Source: Venturia oleaginea
Lineage: Eukaryota; Ascomycota; Dothideomycetes; Venturiales; Venturiaceae
Length of the DNA: 64,000 bases
NCBI GenBank assembly: GCA_013176395.1
Contig: JABMLP010000015.1
Location: forward strand, 186,001-250,000
Reading direction: 5' to 3'
Shown here: positions 33,622 through 44,642 of the stretch, one piece after another
Position numbering within the stretch: position 1 is the first letter of the stretch
Layout of the letters: each line of letters begins with the position of its first letter
Notes under the pieces: generated by a model
Told to the model about the DNA's origin: nothing
The model's input: only the letters and a program-made list of their open reading frames with translations
Databases searched by the model: none
Program-made: the position numbers and the translations under genes

Positions 33622-36274
33622 ATGCTACTTCAGCATTTCCCCCCTGCCAGTGACCAAGGAGACCTTTCTCCTCCACCACCACCGCAGGCCGGCCCGCCAA
33701 AGCCCACCTATTCCAAGCGAGGGAAGATTACCATTGTGGCCTGTGTGAATTGTCGGAGAAGGAAAACGAAATGCGACGGGAAGCGGCCTGTGTGCTCGCA
33801 GTGTCAGGCCAGGGACGGCCAATGCCACTACGATATGAGCGAGGAGCAACGCCGCCTGACATATCTGCGGGAGAACGTAGAGCATCTTGCCGAAGAGAAA
33901 AACCACTTGGAATCTCTGATCTGGAACTTGCGAATTGGCTCCGAGGAGGACTCCATTGAGATATTACGCCGGTTGAGGGGCGGAACTGATCCGCTCACAT
34001 TGGCCCAGCAAGTTCAGGCTGGACGTTCCTTGGCCCAGGTCAAGGCTGATGGGCTTCCCGAGCTCTCGAGAAGTTGTGAGTCTTCTCTAAAGTATCCCAT
34101 GGGTGCTTTCAACTAATTGCACCATGTCAAGACAACCCGGCATACGAACGCTTGGTTGCCGCCGTGGCGAACAGGCCGCCAATGGAAGTCGACGAGATCG
34201 TACGACGCCTCCGGTTGCACGAGGATGTTGAGTCCATCTTGAATGTTGTTGGCGCCGGTACGCTTCTGCAGCCGTTGAGAGGACAAGAGTACGGCCCCGA
34301 TCCAGGTATAGTTGGAGACTATTCGACCCGAGCTCAAACCTTTGGCTTGATGCGAGTTGGCTCGACGAATTCGCCAGAAAACGACCGAGCTCCAAATGCG
34401 CACCGTCCACTTGCAAGCCGCGATATCAACCAATGGACGGCTGTTTCAAAAGACAAAGGATACATCAGCGAGTTGCTCGCCTCATACTTTTCATGGCAAC
34501 ATTCCTATTTTCAGAGTTTTCCCGAAAGACTCTTTCAAAGAGACATGCAGTCTGGGGAAACAAAATACTGCTCCAAGCTACTGGTGAACGCCATCTGTGC
34601 CTCTGGCTGTCTCCTCACGCCTCGCCATGAAGTAACAGGAAAGTTCGGGGATTCGAGGGCTGCTTGCAAAGACTTCTTTGACGAGGCTCAGTACCACCTG
34701 AAGGAGACAGAGGTTTCAAGCATCCCCAGTGTGGCTGGACTCTTCATGCTCTCGCACGTCGAGGGTTATCGTGGTCGACTGAACATGGCATGGGATTATT
34801 GTGGTCGCAGCGCGCGGATGGCACTGGATATGAATTTGCACCTGCGAAGCGACCGCGCATCTTCGGATCAATTCTCTCCCGAAGTCGAGGTCGAAGAGAT
34901 GGCTCGAACACATGCATTCTGGGGGTGTTTTATCGCTGACCAGTAAGACAAGTTTCCCATTCACCCCAACGACATCCGCTTACAGTGCGATGTAGACTTA
35001 TGAGTTTCACTCTAGGGCGACTACCGCAAATCCCTGTCACGGCCATCACTGTCGATTTACCACGGGTGATCAAAGAAGAAGACGAAGAGCCTTGGGGTGC
35101 GCATGCAGATGGCACTCGATCCAACTGGCCGGGGGCTCGCTCCACTACGTTCCATGAAGTAGCGGCTCTTTCCAAGATCGTAAATTCGACCCTATTGCTT
35201 TTCTTCGCACCATCGCAGACCATGAAGGGAAGCTTGTTATTGGACGAGTACAACAAATACCGTGACTGGTACCAAAGACTGCCAGCCATAGTTGCTCAAA
35301 TGCAGGATGCACCTCCTCACGTTTTGTGCCTACAGTAAGTTTATGAATTCCAATTTCCATTTCCACCGCACGCTAAGTCATAACGTGTAGCATGTATTAC
35401 CACGCTGCTGTACTCCTCCTCATGCGCCCGTTCCTCAAGGCTAAGTTCGCACACTCGGACATTTCGCCAAGTGATGTATGCCGTCAAGCTGCGGCAGCTA
35501 TATCGGACATATTCGCTCAGCACCGTCGTCTTTACCACACTGTCGGTATCTACACTTTTCAACTACACTGCCTCCTCACAGCATGTACAATTCACATCAT
35601 CAACCTCCCTGCCATTGCATCGACCGCATGCTTGACAGCTGCTTGTAACCACTTCCATGACCTCTCTCCCTGGAACAAAGGCGCCCATGGTAGCCTGGAC
35701 ATAATCAAGGACCTGGTTCAGAAATGGACCATCATACTACCTATTGAAGCTGAACAGGCCCTGTACCGAAACAGCGCAGAGAATAGGCCAACAGATGAAG
35801 CTGACATGGGACCGCAAGATGCCTTCCAATCCAGTAAACGAGCAGCATTCCTCACACCAGTTGGTGATCCCAAACGGCAAAGATTGACTATTCCACCGTT
35901 GGGAGCTGGAGGCGGAGCATCTTCTACCTCATCACTGGGTCTGGAAGACAACGAATCCTCCGGGTCGGGAGGACCGGGAACTTCCTCAGCAACGACGACT
36001 ACTTTTCGGCCGAGATGCTTCGAGTGGCGGGGACTCCTCATCGTCCCCAGGCCAGCGCCCAATGAGGGAACAGCAAACGAACTACCTCTTCGCTCCTTCC
36101 GCGAATCAACCTGCTCCTTTACTAGGACCGATACATACATCCACCTCGGCCGAAACGGAAAGATTGGACGAGATGGTCCGAGTGGCACAAGGATTCGACG
36201 GCTTGAGTTTCGAACATGGAGGATGGTTCGATCCTTTCATGGGATACTCGGGAGACCGGAGCTATGGTGAGTAG
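33622..36274 (+). CDS. Zn2Cys6 fungal-specific transcription factor
   Basis: Exons 33622..34075, 34132..34942, 34996..35334 and 35391..~36274; the first three junctions are phase-consistent. The N-terminus carries a Zn2Cys6 cluster (CVNCRRRKTKCDGKRPVCSQC, then C six residues on) behind a Pro-rich leader. A likely coiled-coil follows (LRENVEHLAEEKNHLESLI). The middle is the fungal-specific regulatory domain: YFSWQHSYFQSFPERLF, GRSARMALDMNLH, FWGCFIADQ and HMYYHAAVLLLMRPF. After about 36000 the best-looking reading moves from frame 1 to frame 2, which gives a Ser-rich then acidic/hydrophobic tail (ERLDEMVRVAQGFDGL and WFDPFMGYSG) like an activation domain. I see no suitable intron; one surplus T in the TTTT at 36003-36006 would explain it. 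Frame 1 also stays open to 36270, so the C-terminus is uncertain. Targets are unknown. Confidence 0.85.
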
Positions 36275-38468
36275 TATAACTGTTCTTTCTCTTTGTCTAC
36301 CAATGTCTTCCTTTACTTTTTTTATTTGTCTCTTGTTTCTCTTTGGAAGTTCTTGTACCATGCCTTGTGGATTTCATTTCCTTTAATTGTACATGTATCT
36401 TACAATTCTTGGGCAGGAGCACGGTGAACTCACGAATTTCGATCTAGGCTCGTTTAATAGCAGTATCGTAGCCGGCAAGAATACGTAACATATAGACGAC
36501 AATCATTTCTTCGTCATCAACATCATCGTTCATGATCATTTTGCACGAGAGGTCGATGTCATATTCCACGAGGCTGCAAGAAAGACAGGCAAGGAAGGCA
36601 TTGCGAAGGTCTAGACATTCTTCAGATCAAGGTCCGATTCCCGTGTCAAGATGAATCGACCATGCGAGTGCGGTTTCACTCCTTTGGAAACCAAGTGTGG
36701 GAAGCCTTGGGGCTCTCCGATCCGTTGACGGGCGAAGTGCACTACGCAGGTCCACACGGGTTCTCAATAGACGGATTGGATAAAGGGAACCATAAATGGA
36801 AACATGCTTCCTAGATGTTGCGAGAGCAAATTATTGGACAAGGACGGGGACACATCTATACTAAGGCTTGAGCATGACAATGCGTATGAGCTAGACATGA
36901 GGGGAAAGGAATGGCTAGGCAGGCATTGGGCAAGGATCTGAAGGCCGGGCATAAAAAAGGGGTTGGATTGAAGAATACGGAGGCCGATATTATTCAATGA
37001 AAAGATGAGTTGCCACATTTGGGATCTCAGCAATCACGGGACATGTATTACGAAGGCATCCTCGCATCTCCTAGCACAGAGATGGAGCCCATGGGGACAA
37101 TGAAATGTCAATGACATGCCGAAAAAAACTTGATCCACTTAACCATGACACTAATAATGTTTTGCTTCCTTGCAATGATTATGAAATGGTCGGGAAGGGC
37201 CTGGTGATTGTGTACTGGCTACCTATGATCAAAACCTGTGTAGAACCATTTCTAACACCGTATCTTCCTCACTTTCTTATCATCCGAAGAGATCTGTCGG
37301 ATCGATGCCTTTAACACATCCATCCGACGAAACCTTTGGTGTAATGGCAAGCATGGAGGCTTTTGTTTTCAACAAATTTATCTACATTACTTGCCTTCAG
37401 ATGAGATGAAGATAGTGACAAGCATGATATACTCAACGTATGCGAAGGGTTCGGAAAAAACATAACCAGATATGTATTACCTCGTATATCCAAGTTCTCA
37501 CTACCCTCATTATTCTCGTAAATTCGAAACTTTCCATAGAGAGAGAGAGATACACATTACCTCATACGACGTCTCGTTTTTAACTCGAACGCATTCAATG
37601 AAATCTCAATTCTCAAATCAAAAGGCGAGATTTATTCGCGTATATCCATCGACCCCGCCGCACGTGAGCGATCCTGTTGCCTTTCTCGGAGAAGAGTCGA
37701 TACAAGCAAGAGTGATGCTTTCAAAGTGGGCATGAGGAATCCAAAGATTTACCAGAGTGGACTGAATCTAAGCTTGTTGCTGAATTGGAAGAGCGAGGGA
37801 ATCTATTCCTACAGGCACCTGTCTAGGAGACGAAGAATATTATATTGTTTTTTCAGAAGCTATAATTTTGGTTATTTGTTACATCGACTGCTCATTCCTA
37901 AGCACCAAAGCCTCGTTTGTTTAGTAGGTGGCTGAAATCATGTACGTCGATAGACTCACTCGATTTGAAATGGATGACAACACGTCGCTAGCGATTGATC
38001 TTGCATGAGGTGTATCGAAGTCTTCTGTGACATACTCGTATCCTTGAAGCGAGGGCATGGAAGTGGGAAATGCTACAAAAGAAGGATACCAAGATGTGCT
38101 TGGAATCAGGGTTTCATGTTTTCCGGCGAGGCGACGGTTGATCGCGAAATATTTGATGAAACTTTTGGGACGATAGCAACTGGATTGTGTATGGTTCCAA
38201 TTGTTAGTCCTAGGTGCTTTTCTTGACACGTCTTCATAACTTGAGAGTGCCAGTTCTACATGGGAATAGATATCGTTACAGCCCTGGCAATTTGTTGTTT
38301 TGAAGTCTCTAGAAATTTAGCGACATCGATCTTACATCGGACATGTTGAAACAGGAAGCGTATCTGGAATTTCTTTGATTGAGCTCCTCAACTCCTTGGA
38401 ACGCCTAGCCTGTGCTCTTTCCTGATCCTAATGTACATCATGTGCTATGCACTCCCCCCTTGATGCAG
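36275..38468. other. 2.2-kb gene-poor region
   Basis: Only short frames without domain content. The left end is the 3' region of the regulator; its last codons may continue through a GTGAGT donor at 36267 into a small exon I cannot identify. The right end is the 3' region of the PRE1 proteasome gene. Confidence 0.45.
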
Positions 38469-39195
38469 CTAGGCTGGCAAGACCTGCAGAGTATCATCAT
38501 ATTCGTGCTCTCTGATGCCGTCCTTCGTTATGATTTTGACGTACATGCCCTTGAAGTCGATGGGTAACCGCCTCTTTAGTTCATCAGTGCACATTCTGAA
38601 TATCTTGAGGCCTTGTTCGAGGTCGATGTCTGGGTGGTGATGCTTATCCAGGATGGAGAGGCAGTAGTATCTATAAGCCGTCAGTTTACAGGACCACGTA
38701 GAGACCTTGTGTATGATTATGATGCCAACTCACTGTGCGTATCCGTGGGCGGCGTATGGCAGCTTTGCGAGAGCCGCTAGGTAGTCACACCAGTACAAGC
38801 TGGGCTTTCCCGTGATGGGATCAACGCCTCCCAAGAGAAGGTTGACGTTGTATGGACGCTTGGAACGTAAGGCCTTCGATACTTCACCGCGGACAAAGTT
38901 TGCGACAGCATCGGGACCGAGTTGGGTGTTGCTACGCATGGAGTAGAGTTGGACGTTTGCTTGGACGTATTCGGCGAATTGAACTAGGAACCATTAGAGA
39001 TAGGTTGGGAGTGAAAAGAGACCTCGTGGTTGTACCAGTATCTCCAGCTTCTCCAGAGTAGGCCATTAGGTTTTGCGAGTTCAACTGGCGGGTCTTGTCG
39101 TCGGTTGCTTTGAGAACGGTTGCTCCCCTCATGGCAGCCTTTGAGGCGGCGACGAGGGTGAAATCTTTACCTGTGATACCGAGAAGAACTTCCAT
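38469..39195 (-). CDS. PRE1: 20S proteasome subunit beta 4 (Pre1/PSMB2)
   Basis: Three exons on the minus strand, 39195..39036, 38983..38734 and 38670..38469, encode 203 aa. This is a non-catalytic beta subunit of the proteasome core. There is no propeptide: the protein starts [12 protein letters not shown], and the N-terminal Thr is absent as expected for beta 4. The family signatures SGEAGDT and [14 protein letters not shown] are seen, as well as [16 protein letters not shown] and the C-terminal [23 protein letters not shown]. Length and all blocks match the family. It is divergent from UTP13. Confidence 0.95.
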
Positions 39196-39591
39196 GATGG
39201 CGATGGATGTGGTGGTGAGAGGGAGAGATGGGTATTGTTCGAGATGGTCTGGTTGTTATTGAGCCTTGCGTAGGCAGCTTGGAGGTACGAGTTACGCGGT
39301 GAGCTCAGTGCTGGATGCGGACATGGACTGTGCACTCAGGAATCTACTGGATTTAATTCAACACGCTCAAATCAGGATGGATATTGATATAATATTGGCA
39401 TCTTGGTTTCGAGAACTGCAAGGAATTTATTGATATTGGTATCAACCTCGAAGATGCTGTACTGAGTACATATCTGAGCGGCGGACAGGAATTGCCGTAT
39501 ACAGAGAGAGCACTGTGGACCCTGACTTGGCGTTCTGTAGAATTAGATCTTTTTTTCAGGGCGAATTCAATTGCCCAATCCACAATACAAG
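39196..39591. promoter_or_regulatory. shared bidirectional promoter PRE1/UTP13
   Basis: 396 bp separate the start codons of a proteasome and a ribosome-biogenesis gene. Both are housekeeping growth genes. No proteasome control element (GGTGGCAAA) was found upstream of PRE1. Confidence 0.5.
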
Positions 39592-42414
39592 ATGGCAAAT
39601 CGAGCACAAGTAAAGACAACCTTTGCGCCGGTGAAGGCTATACAGCCGTTGTACACCAGAGGAGGCGTTGCGCTCAGTCAAGATGGCCGCATGCTGGTTT
39701 CATGTCTCGACGAAGAGGTGCTACTCACCGATCTGCGAACTGGAACAGAGCTTGCGCGGATAGAAGGAGTAAGGACTACTTCCAAGTAAAGACTCTACCG
39801 CAATCTGACATGTTGACAAGGACTCTAGGACGGAGAAATTACGACCGCATTATCAATAACGCCTGACGGCTCACATCTGATACTATGCTCGAGATCGCTG
39901 TCTATGCGAATATACGCCCTGAACGCCAACGAAGACGACAAAATTGAGCCAGAGCTACTCCGAACCCTCAAGCCGCATGCTTCTCCCGTTGTCGCTACTT
40001 CTGTCGACCACACTGGAACCTTACTCGCGACAGGGGGCGCAGATGGGATCGTGAAAGTATGGGATATCAGACGAGGTTATACCACGCATACCTTTCATGG
40101 CCACAGCGGTGTGATTTCCGCGTTACACTTTTTTGAAATCGATCCAGCACATTTAAAAGAGGAGGAATCGAAGAAGCGCAAGAGAAAAAACAAGGAAGAG
40201 ACCAAGCCAGAGGGCGAAGCATTGACGGCTGGATTGAAATTGGCTTCTGGTGGTGAGGATGGAAAAGTTCGTATATGGAATTTGCATAAGTCAAATTCTG
40301 CTGCCATTCTGGACGCTCACGTTTCCGTGGTTCGCGCATTGAACTATTCACCCGAAGAGAATGCATTGCTCTCTGGAAGCAGAGACAAGACTGTCATGGT
40401 CTGGGACGCAAGATCGTGGAAGATCCGGAGTACAATGCCGGTTCTGGAAGAGGTGGAGGCTGCTGGATTTTTGAGACAAGGATCATTCATTTACACCGGA
40501 GGCGAGACTGCGCGATTAAGGATCTGGTCGTCCTCCACAGGAAGAGAAGTCACAGAAGAGCAACCCGAAGGAACAGAGACAGAAGCCATTCAAGAGATCG
40601 TGCATTTCTCCGATTTGCCGTATCTCCTGACCGTCCATGCCGATCAAACTCTTGTTCTCCACTCGACAACAGACCTGGACGATATACTTCCGAGCGCGAC
40701 ATCAATACCACCACTGGCGGTTCTGCGTCGCGTAAGTGGAACCCACGGTCAGATCATTGATGTGGCTTACGTTGGTCGCGAGAAATCGCTGCTTGCGCTT
40801 GCCACGAACTCGGAAGATGTGCGTATTGTGTCTCTCGCAACAGATTCGCAATCGGAAGAGGATTCTGTCATTGGTGGAAACTACTTTGGCTCGGACGTGG
40901 CATTGCTCAAGGGACACGAGGACATCGTAATTGCCATGGACGTAGACTGGTCAGGACACTGGCTGGCAACAGGCGCGAAAGATAATACAGCACGAGTGTG
41001 GAGGCTGGATCCTGCTACAGGCTCTTACGAATCATATGCCGAGTTTACTGGTCATGCAGAATCATTGGGCGCTATCGCACTTCCGAGAACCGTTCCTCCA
41101 AAGGATACTCCGGCGTATCAAAACCCACTGGATCATCCTCCCAAATTTCTGGTCACGGGATCTCAGGACAAGACGATCAAGAGATGGGATGTGCCGAAGC
41201 CATCGAAGGATGGAGAGATGCATTCCTCGAAAGCGGTCTACACACGGAAAGCACACGACAAAGACATCAACGCATTAGCCACTCACCCATCAGGGGCCTT
41301 ATTTGCCTCGGCATCGCAAGATCGAACAGTCAAGATCTGGACAGTGGAAGATGGGTCCACGGCGGGAGTACTTCGCGGCCACAAGCGTGGTGTATGGAGT
41401 GTTTCCTTCTCTCCCCTTGGCACAAATCTCAATATCCCAGGCGCGGGGGGTGGAGGTGCAAAGAGCTCACGTGGTTTCGTGGTGACGGGTAGCGGTGATA
41501 AAACTGTGCGAATATGGTCTCTCTCTGATTTCAGCTGTCTTATGACCATGGAAGGTCACACCAATAGCGCGTTGAAAGTTCTTTGGCTTCCTCCACCAGC
41601 CGATACAGAAAGGTCACAGAGTGGACCGCTAGTAGCAAGTGCTGGTGGTGACGGACTGGTAAAAGTCTGGGAGGCCAACACGGGTGAGTGCAGCAGCACT
41701 CTTGACAACCACACTGATCGCGTGTGGGCTCTCACAGCACGAAGACCAGAAATGCCAGCTAAGAATGGAAAGATTGTGGGCCCCGGCGAAAGCCTCATCT
41801 CTGGCGCTGGAGATGGTGTCTTGACTTTCTGGAACGACATCACGGCTTCGACAGTCGAAGAATTCCGAGAACGCGAATCAAAACGTGTGGAACAGGATCA
41901 GCAACTAGAGAATTATGTTCACAGGAAGAATTGGCGCGAAGCTATTGTCCTAGCTTTGCAGCTTGATCAACCTGGCAAGCTGCTGCATCTATTCAAGAGC
42001 GTAGTTGAGGGTGAAGATGTCGAGAAGGATTCTTGGACAGGAAATTCGGAGGTCGATAGGGTGATTGCGAGTCTCTCGGATGAGCAGGTGTATGGACTAT
42101 TGTTGAGATGTCGGGACTGGAATACGAATACACGGAATGCGCTTGTTGCACAAAGAGTGCTCAGAGCAGTCGTTGAGGCGTTTGGAATGGAGAGGCTTTC
42201 AGGGTTGAGGGCAGGACGAGCTGGCAAGGGTAAGAATGGGTTGAGAGAGGTGCTTGAAGCTCTCAGAGTCTATGGTGAAAGACATTTTGGCAGGGTGAGC
42301 GATATGTGGGATGAAAGTTTTCTGGTGGAATTTACGCTCAGGGAGATGGATGAGGTTTTGGGGACGGAAATTGTGGGTCTTTCGAATGGAGGGTTGATGA
42401 GATTGATTGATTGA
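39592..42414 (+). CDS. UTP13: U3 snoRNP protein UTP13
   Basis: Two exons, 39592..39768 and 39829..42414, phase 0, encode 920 aa. Utp13 (human TBL3) is part of the UtpB complex of the small-subunit processome in the nucleolus. About twelve WD repeats are visible, with GH and WD ends (VKVWD, VRIWNLH, TARVWRLD, VKIWTVED, VRIWSLS). They form two tandem propellers. The C-terminal domain (REAIVLALQLDQPGKLLHLF, then RNALVAQRVLRAVVEAFGME) is the helical Utp13 module that binds its partners. A Lys/Glu-rich insertion (KKRKRKNKEE) sits within an early blade. Start chosen because MANRAQVKTTFAP precedes the first strand as in the family. Confidence 0.95.
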
Positions 42415-42916
42415 TTGATTGATTTTATCCTACTCGGTTGCAGCCGCTTAATCAGGCAGCTATGTCCGGTTAGGAGGACTTCATCAGACAGCCGACACGT
42501 GATAGATTATATAATCCACCGCGCCCCACTTCGCCCCGTTCACTGAAACAAGACCAGCTGTCCCCTCCGTCCTCCCTCTTTTCCCTTAACCAGTATCTCC
42601 AAATGCCCGCTGGCTCTTGTAGATACTGGTTATTCTGCTAGTATATCTGTGCTATGTAGACTCAAGAGGCAATGCCTCGTGTTTCGCTATCCTTCTACCT
42701 ACAGTCTCCCTCTAATGCTCAGCTTTGTCTATCTGTTTCGCCTTATCCCTCAAGGCCAATGGGTTCCCTAAGTATGTTTCTGCTTGTGAAAGTTGCCTTG
42801 CACCAGATTCCTATGCGGCGGTGTATTTGGTTGTGTGATGCTGGAGACAATAGTAACCATCGTAGTCGTGATTTCGCTGCTTCGGTGTGATACTCCGGGT
42901 ATGCCCGTGGACGAGG

Positions 42917-43622
42917 CTGTCTGGTAGCTGCCGTATTGTATGGCGCCGATCGTGCTATAGACCTGCCGTCTTATAGTCGGAGCCTATCTGCTGCTAGTCG
43001 CTCTCCCTACTTGCTATATCGCGCTCCTACTCTTGCCAATGCCATAACTGGGACGCAACAGTCTGGGGAGAGGCTCAAGGCTACGTCTGCTGGCTTGTAG
43101 GGAGGGGATTTGCCGCCAATAAGCTCCTTCTATACGTCCTTACTGCTTACTGTGTTGCGCACCTACTCTTGCCAATGCCATAACTGGGACGCAACAGTTT
43201 GGGGAGAGGCTCAAGGCTCTGGACAACAGCTTGCAGCAGGACGGTTTGCGGAGACGATAGTAGATGAGGTTCTCTAGCAGCTGCCGTATCGTGTCGCACC
43301 GATTGTGTTGTAGACCTGTCGTCTTATAGTCGGAGCCTATCTGCTGCCAGTCGCTCTCCCTGCTTGCTATATCGCGCACCTACTCTTGCCACTGCCATAA
43401 CTGGGACGCAACAGTCTGGGGAGAGGCTCAAGGCTACGTCTGCTAGCTTACAGGGAGGGGATTTGCCGCCAATAGGCTCCTTCTATGCGTCCTTACTACT
43501 TACTGTGTCGCGCACCTACTCTTGCCAATGCCATAACTGGGACGCAACAGTTTGGGGAGAGGCTCAAGGCTCTGGGCAACAGCTTGTAGCAGGACGGTTT
43601 GCCAAGACGTTGGGAGAGATTG
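42917..43622 (+). repeat. two tandem copies of a 353-bp unit
   Basis: GCTGCCGTAT starts at 42927 and again at 43280, and TCTTGCC at 43031 and 43384: each pair is 353 bp apart. Inside each unit a ~55-bp block (from ACTCTTGCCAATGCCATAACTGG) occurs twice, 136 bp apart. The copies differ mostly by C/T and G/A changes. A third, weaker start is seen near 43630. Open frames in it are broken and have no recognisable domain, so a degenerate transposon fragment is likely but unproven. Confidence 0.8.
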
Positions 43623-44242
43623 TCTAGTCGTTGCAGTGGTGTGTGGTGCCGATTGTTGCACACCGGGCGTCTGGTGTTTGAGTTGTGTTGAAGGTATTGC
43701 CGTTCTAGCAGTGACTCGTCGACTCGGAGCGTTGCAGTGTCATCTGGGGTGATGGACTAGCCGGGAGATAGTGACTAGATGGTTGCTGTTGTCTTTGGTG
43801 GACGCATCGTTCGTGTAGCTTGCTCATGTATTCGTCTGCTTGCTCTGCGGTGGCCGCGACGGCGACTCTAGAGATATCTCATCGACGCTGAGGGACGCGC
43901 GATGGCCTCTAGAGGCCGGAGCGGCCACTGGCAGAGGTGTTTTGATGATCCTTAGATGATACTTCTGTAAATTCCAAAAATTGAGTTCTCGCTGTGTGTG
44001 CTGTTTTTTGGGAGGGTTGATGAGGGAGCAGGATATGATTATGTTGGAAGGTTAAGTGTGATCACGTGATGCAGCAAGGCTGACGACAAAGAATGGGGCT
44101 CGGCCGGTATAGGCAAAGATCAGCATGGAGAATGGAAATGCCATCGGAATCACGTTGACATATAATTGGACATGATGATGCCGATGTCACACAACGGTCC
44201 TAACCATTCTTGACATGGCGGACAAGTGTCAGGTAGTAATGC

Positions 44243-44290
44243 TAGAGTATTATCTAGAGTATTATCTAGAGTATTATCTAGAGTATTACT
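44243..44290 (+). repeat. 12-bp tandem repeat (TAGAGTATTATC), about 4 copies
   Basis: Perfect 12-bp periodicity with a last unit ending in ATTACTG. It lies about 350 bp upstream of the trehalose synthase subunit gene. Confidence 0.85.
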
Positions 44291-44642
44291 GCGTATGCTA
44301 GCAGTATGTACAGTAGCATAATGCATGCAGAAGTCTTGTCGGTGAATCTTCTAGTGGCTTCTGTGTAGCCTGCTGGCGGGTTGTGAGAGGTCCACTCGTC
44401 TTGCTCTATCCTTTCTTTTGTCTGTTTGGCAAGAGCCCCGAAATTTATGACGTACAGCCTGAACTGTTTACTTCCAAGGACGAGAAGATTCCAACAACAC
44501 ATTAGGCCTCAACTTGTCCATCTCTTTTCATCGAACCATCTCACTTACATACACACTCTCTCCTGCCCACTACACACACTCTCTCTCCCGCCCACACACT
44601 CTCTCCCCCGCCAACTACTCTGCATCCACCAATCCCCCCACC

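Larger units (their letters stand above)
42415..44642. other. repeat-rich intergenic region
   Basis: No intact gene. It contains a 353-bp tandem duplication (42917..43622), a trailing diverged partial unit, and a 12-bp tandem repeat (44243..44290). The right end is a C/T-rich leader before the trehalose synthase subunit gene. Confidence 0.6.

Noticed and set aside
39585..39602. Proteasome control element near PRE1 (GATGGCAAA)
   Set aside because: It differs from GGTGGCAAA at one position and overlaps the UTP13 start codon, so it is more likely coding sequence.
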